Of a stretch of DNA of 9,412 nucleotides, positions 6,445-9,412 are shown in pieces; positions within the stretch are counted from its first letter, which is position 1, and each line of letters starts with the position of its first letter. Location of the stretch: positions 1 to 9,412 of the forward strand of contig NZ_JAIOSW010000228.1 of NCBI RefSeq assembly GCF_021107415.1, written 5' to 3'. The stretch is from Desulfobacula sp. (lineage in GTDB: Bacteria > Desulfobacterota > Desulfobacteria > Desulfobacterales > Desulfobacteraceae). Below the pieces are notes generated by a model, which was not told where the DNA came from, ran no database searches, and saw nothing but the letters and a program-made list of their open reading frames with translations. The position numbers and the translations under genes are program-made.

Positions 6445-7971
6445 GGATTTGAAATAACCAAAGAAACTTATGCCGGCAGTATCAAAGGCATCACCATAGG
6501 AAAAGGTGACAATGCCCTTACCGTCGGCGGCCAGACAAGTTACCCTTTTTACCAGTTTGAAGGAGAAATGCCCAACAAACCCATTATTGCAATGGAAATC
6601 TGGGATATGGAACCTGAAGACTGGGCAGAAGCAGCCATGGCGCCATTTAAAGACGTTCTGTCTGATCCGGCGGCATGGGCAAAAAAATGCGTGGACGACT
6701 ATGGCGCGCAGGCCATTGTTCTGCAATTAAAAAGCATTGACCCCAATGACAAGGACGCCGGCCCTGATGAAGCAGCGGCAATAGTAAAAAACGTCCTGGG
6801 AGCCATCAATGTTCCCCTGATTATCTGGGGCTGTGCCGTTCCTGCCAAGGATGAAGAAGTATTGAAAAAAATCTGTGAAGTATGTGAAGGTGACAACCTG
6901 ATCATCGGCCCTGTTGAAGAAAAAAATCACAAAGGTATTGGTGCTGCTGCCATGGGATATGGCCACACGCTCATCTCCTCTTCTCCCATTGATGTCAACC
7001 TTGCCAAACAGGTCAATATTCTTCTTGAAAACCTTGGCATGCCTCTGGATAAAGTAATTGTTGAACCCACCACAGGCGGCATTGGCTATGGGCTTGAGTA
7101 TTCCTACTCTGTTATGGAACGTCTGTCACAAGCTGCCATGACCCAGGGGGATGACAAACTCCAGAACCCCATGATCAACAACCTGGGTAATGAAGTCTGG
7201 AAATGCAAAGAAGCAAAACAGACGGTTGAAGAGGCACCTGAAATGGGGGACCCTGAAAAACGCGCCATTCTCATGGAAGCAGTCGGTGCGGTATCCTACC
7301 TGCTTGGCGGTTCAAGCATATTGATCATGCGCCACCCCGAATCCATCAAGCTGGCCAAGGCATTTATTGGTCTTATCGCTGACGGTGGTTCAGCCATGGA
7401 TGTACCCGCCATTGAGAAACGCATGGATGACGTAGAAATTGATTTTACAGCTCTCTCTCCTGATGTTGACCTGACCATTGAAGAAGAAAAAAAGAAAGCC
7501 GCGCCTGCTAAAAAAGCAGCGCCTAAAAAAGAAGCGCCCAAAGCTGCTGCAGCACCGGCTCCTAAAAAGGAAGAGGCAAAAGCCGCTCCTGCGCCTAAAA
7601 AAGAAGCAGTTGCAGCGCCTGTAGCAGATCCGGAAGCAGAAGCAAAAGCCAAAGCAGAAGCTGAGGCCAAGGCAAAAGCAGATGCCGAAGCAAAGGCAAA
7701 AACTGAGGTTGAAGCAAAGGCAAAAGCGGAAGAAGAGGCAAAAGCCAAGGCAGAAGCAGATGCTAAAGCCAAAATAGAAGCTGAAAAACAGGCTGCAAAA
7801 GATGCTGCTGCAAAACGAGAAGACGAAGAACAGGCCTTAAGACAAAAGAGAGCAAAAGAACAGGAAGAAAGAGCGGCAAAAGCTGCCACACCCAAGGATA
7901 AAAAGGTTACAATGACAGCAGCCAAAGCCCAGAAAGCCGGCCTGTCTAAATTTAAAAAGATTAGAAGATAA
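6442..7971 (+). CDS. acsD: Acetyl-CoA decarbonylase/synthase delta subunit (corrinoid iron-sulfur protein small subunit) with long charged tail
   Basis: A 509-residue protein. Family knowledge: AcsD/CdhD is the TIM-barrel small subunit that, with AcsC, forms the corrinoid iron-sulfur protein passing methyl groups between methyl-THF and acetyl-CoA synthase. Seen: residues 1 to about 345 form a normal core (ETYAGSIKGITIG; IAMEIWDMEPEDW at 49-61; VPLIIWGCAVPAKDEEVL at 124-140; NLIIGPVEEKNHKGIGAAA at 152-170; VEPTTGGIGYGLEYS at 207-221; GSSILIMRHPES at 290-301). The core alone accounts for about the usual family length. Residues 347-396 are an Ala/Pro/Lys linker like those of lipoyl-bearing acyltransferases. 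Residues 397-485 are TolA-like EAKAKAEA runs that should form a long charged helix, and the end is very basic (KAGLSKFKKIRR). The tail is in frame with the core, with no frameshift. It starts from GTG after AGGAGG and leads an operon with the CO dehydrogenase gene 127 bases downstream. The role of the tail is unknown. Confidence 0.93.
   Translation: MGFEITKETYAGSIKGITIGKGDNALTVGGQTSYPFYQFEGEMPNKPIIAMEIWDMEPEDWAEAAMAPFKDVLSDPAAWAKKCVDDYGAQAIVLQLKSIDPNDKDAGPDEAAAIVKNVLGAINVPLIIWGCAVPAKDEEVLKKICEVCEGDNLIIGPVEEKNHKGIGAAAMGYGHTLISSSPIDVNLAKQVNILLENLGMPLDKVIVEPTTGGIGYGLEYSYSVMERLSQAAMTQGDDKLQNPMINNLGNEVWKCKEAKQTVEEAPEMGDPEKRAILMEAVGAVSYLLGGSSILIMRHPESIKLAKAFIGLIADGGSAMDVPAIEKRMDDVEIDFTALSPDVDLTIEEEKKKAAPAKKAAPKKEAPKAAAAPAPKKEEAKAAPAPKKEAVAAPVADPEAEAKAKAEAEAKAKADAEAKAKTEVEAKAKAEEEAKAKAEADAKAKIEAEKQAAKDAAAKREDEEQALRQKRAKEQEERAAKAATPKDKKVTMTAAKAQKAGLSKFKKIRR
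7480..7629 (+). repeat. acsD: Ala/Pro/Lys-rich linker coding segment in acsD
   Basis: Codes for residues 347-396, with repeated APKK/APAPKK blocks. Such segments act as flexible extended tethers in pyruvate dehydrogenase E2 and biotin carrier proteins; here that role is inferred from composition only. Confidence 0.7.
7630..7791 (+). repeat. acsD: EAKAKAEA-type short repeats in acsD
   Basis: Codes for residues 397-450, built from repeated EAKAK/AEAEAK/ADAEAK units, with purine-rich near-repeats of GCAGAAGCAAAAGCC in the DNA. It predicts a long single helix or coiled coil as in TolA domain II. Such tracts can change length by slippage. Confidence 0.75.
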
Positions 7972-7983
7972 TGCAGCTGAAAT

Positions 7984-8037
7984 TCTTCAAACCTGGTGTT
8001 GATAAATGAGCAGGCTTGAAGATATTAAAGCTTTTTT
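7984..8037 (+). terminator. Weak hairpin in the acsD-cooS gap (possible attenuator or processing site)
   Basis: CTTCAAACCTG (7985-7995) pairs with CAGGCTTGAAG (8011-8021) with one mismatch, loop of 15 bases. A T6 run follows only at 8032-8037, ten bases past the stem, so it is a poor intrinsic terminator. It could lower readthrough or mark an RNA processing site between the genes. Confidence 0.3.
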
Positions 8038-8084
8038 AGAATTAATTGCAGTTTAAATTATGAATTTAGTAACATAATAATATG

Positions 8085-8101
8085 AGGAGGAACCTCTAAT
8101 G
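8085..8101 (+). promoter_or_regulatory. cooS: Ribosome binding site and ATG start of the CO dehydrogenase gene
   Basis: AGGAGG at 8085-8090 is eight bases before ATG (8099-8101). It fixes the start of a gene whose other end is outside the window. Confidence 0.85.
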
Positions 8102-9412
8102 GCAGAAGAAAAGAAAAAAGTGAAAGCTCCGAAACTGGCTGATCCAATTGCATCTTCCATAGATGTAGCATCACAGGAGATGATAGCACGATCCCATGAG
8201 CTTGGGGTTGAAACGATTTTTGACAGAGCCCTTACAATGAAACAATGCGCAATAGGCGTGCAGGGCACATGCTGTAAAAACTGTTCCATGGGCCCCTGTC
8301 GCCTCCCTCTTCCCAAAGCAGGGATTGAAGGAGAAGACACGAGAAAAGGCCTTTGCGGCGCAACAGCCAACACTATCGCAGCAAGGAATTTTATAAGAAT
8401 GATAGCCGGCGGCGCAGCAGCCCACTCTGATCATGGGCGGGGTGTTGCAGAAGTCTTTTTGTCTGTAGCACGAAAAGAGACAGATGCTTATGAGATTAAA
8501 GATTTTGATAAACTCCTTGAAGTTGCCAAGTATCTTGGCGTTGCCACCACCGTTGAGGTGGATGGAGAAGAGCTTGACAGAGACATGGATGAAATCGCAG
8601 TTGAAACTGCAGAAATTGCATTAGGCGAATGGGGCAAGCCAGAGGGGCACGTCCTGAGCGTAAAAAAGGCACCCAAAGCCCGTTATGAACTCTGGGAAAA
8701 AATGGGTGTCCTTCCAAGAAATATCGACAGGGAGATCGTTGAGATCATGCACCGCACCCATATGGGCGTTGATCAGGATTATAAAAACCTGATGAAACAG
8801 GGTACCCGTGCAGCCATTGCAGACGGATGGGGCGGCTCCATGCTGGCCACCGATCTGCAGGATATTCTCTTTGGAACCCCTTATCCGCTTCATTCCGAGG
8901 CCAACCTCGGCGTTATGAAGGAAGATCATGTAAATATCGTTATTCACGGCCATGAGCCTGTTTTGTCGGAAATGATCATTGCTGTGGCGCAAAAGCAGGA
9001 GATGATTGATTATGCCAAGTCAAAAGGCGCAAACGGGATCCAGCTTTCAGGGATGTGTTGTACAGCCAATGAAATGCTCCAGCGCCACGGAGTACCTATT
9101 GCCGGCAACTTTCTGCAACAGGAGCTTGCCATCATAACCGGCGCATGCGATGCCATGGTGGTGGATATCCAGTGCATTATGCAGAATATCGCCAATGTAG
9201 CCGAATGCTTTCATACCAAAGTGATCACCACCCATCCCATCGCCAGGATGGAACAGGACAGCGTTATTCATATCGAGTTTGACGAACACCATGCCGTAGA
9301 AGACGCCGAACGGATCATTAAATTGGCCATTGACAATTTTGAAAATCGCAGTGCAGAGGTTATGATTCCGAAGCACAAAGCACCTGTCGTGGCCGGTTTT
9401 GGTGTTGAATCC
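8099..9412 (+). CDS. cooS: Ni-dependent CO dehydrogenase catalytic subunit (CooS/AcsA), 3' end cut by window edge
   Basis: Seen: 438 codons open to the right edge; the family is about 630-680 residues, so roughly two thirds is present. Reaction: CO + H2O to CO2 + 2 H+ + 2 electrons, reversible; it feeds CO to acetyl-CoA synthase or oxidises the carbonyl group when acetyl-CoA is split. N-terminal cluster cysteines are visible: C50, C58, C59, C62, C67 and C86 (motif CAIGVQGTCCKNCSMGPC), matching the D- and B-cluster ligands of Carboxydothermus CooS. GAAAHSDHGRG (105-115) is a family signature. Three C-cluster ligands are seen by comparison from memory: H285 in IHGHEP, C321 in SGMCCTANE and C359 in DIQCIMQ. 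The other C-cluster cysteines would lie beyond the edge. The location next to acsD suggests it is the CODH partner of acetyl-CoA synthase (AcsA) rather than a free-standing CooS. It is probably cotranscribed with acsD. Confidence 0.95.
   Translation, partial: MAEEKKKVKAPKLADPIASSIDVASQEMIARSHELGVETIFDRALTMKQCAIGVQGTCCKNCSMGPCRLPLPKAGIEGEDTRKGLCGATANTIAARNFIRMIAGGAAAHSDHGRGVAEVFLSVARKETDAYEIKDFDKLLEVAKYLGVATTVEVDGEELDRDMDEIAVETAEIALGEWGKPEGHVLSVKKAPKARYELWEKMGVLPRNIDREIVEIMHRTHMGVDQDYKNLMKQGTRAAIADGWGGSMLATDLQDILFGTPYPLHSEANLGVMKEDHVNIVIHGHEPVLSEMIIAVAQKQEMIDYAKSKGANGIQLSGMCCTANEMLQRHGVPIAGNFLQQELAIITGACDAMVVDIQCIMQNIANVAECFHTKVITTHPIARMEQDSVIHIEFDEHHAVEDAERIIKLAIDNFENRSAEVMIPKHKAPVVAGFGVES

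Noticed and set aside
7296..7925. Long minus-strand frame (209 codons) opposite the acsD 3' part, rich in Ala and Ser
   Set aside because: It is the antisense of the low-complexity Ala/Lys/Glu coding tract, which lacks antisense stops by composition. No ribosome site or recognisable domain was seen.
6442..7971. A frameshift or gene fusion joining acsD to a separate TolA-like gene
   Set aside because: The core and tail are one continuous frame, with no start or ribosome site at the junction and no full TolA (no membrane anchor or C-terminal TolA domain).

Overview
The window looks like a core-metabolism region of an anaerobic, AT-rich sulfate-reducing bacterium of the Desulfobacterales type (Desulfobacterium/Desulfobacula-like). 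This is inferred from gene content: a formate-tetrahydrofolate ligase, FolD, the small corrinoid protein subunit and the CO dehydrogenase of the Wood-Ljungdahl (reductive acetyl-CoA) pathway sit side by side with an ADP-forming acetyl-CoA synthetase. No rRNA, tRNA, mobile element or CRISPR array was seen.

Layout, left to right. (1) Positions 1-2102, minus strand: a fused ADP-forming acetyl/acyl-CoA synthetase, cut at its C-terminus by the window edge. (2) 2131-3132, minus: a cyclic-nucleotide-binding-like plus PilZ sensory protein, 28 bases upstream of the synthetase and probably in the same operon, with a good promoter at 3162-3190. (3) 3197-3238: a strong, nearly symmetric intrinsic terminator. 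(4) 3276-4163 and 4181-5956, minus: folD and fhs, an operon read fhs then folD. (5) 5957-6441: a 485-base AT-rich divergent control region holding promoter candidates, small dyads and a possible 40-codon leader ORF. (6) 6442-7971, plus: acsD, with an unusual 160-residue Ala/Lys/Glu/Pro-rich tail. (7) 8099 to the right edge, plus: the first 438 codons of a Ni-dependent CO dehydrogenase catalytic subunit.

How they work together. Fhs and FolD handle the formyl-, methenyl- and methylene-tetrahydrofolate steps of the methyl branch. AcsD belongs to the corrinoid iron-sulfur protein that carries the methyl group to or from acetyl-CoA synthase. CooS/AcsA interconverts CO2 and CO in the carbonyl branch. 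The ADP-forming synthetase links acetyl-CoA to acetate with ATP made or spent. In a complete-oxidising sulfate reducer the set would run mainly in reverse, splitting acetyl-CoA to CO2, and forward during autotrophic growth. The missing partners (acsB, acsC, the methyltransferase, a CooC-type maturation factor) are probably to the right of the window.

The points most worth a second look are the long tail on AcsD, the nucleotide-sensor/PilZ protein paired with the acetyl-CoA synthetase, the possible leader ORF in front of acsD, and the divergent motifs in Fhs. Most genes are well-known families; I do not see a wholly new system.
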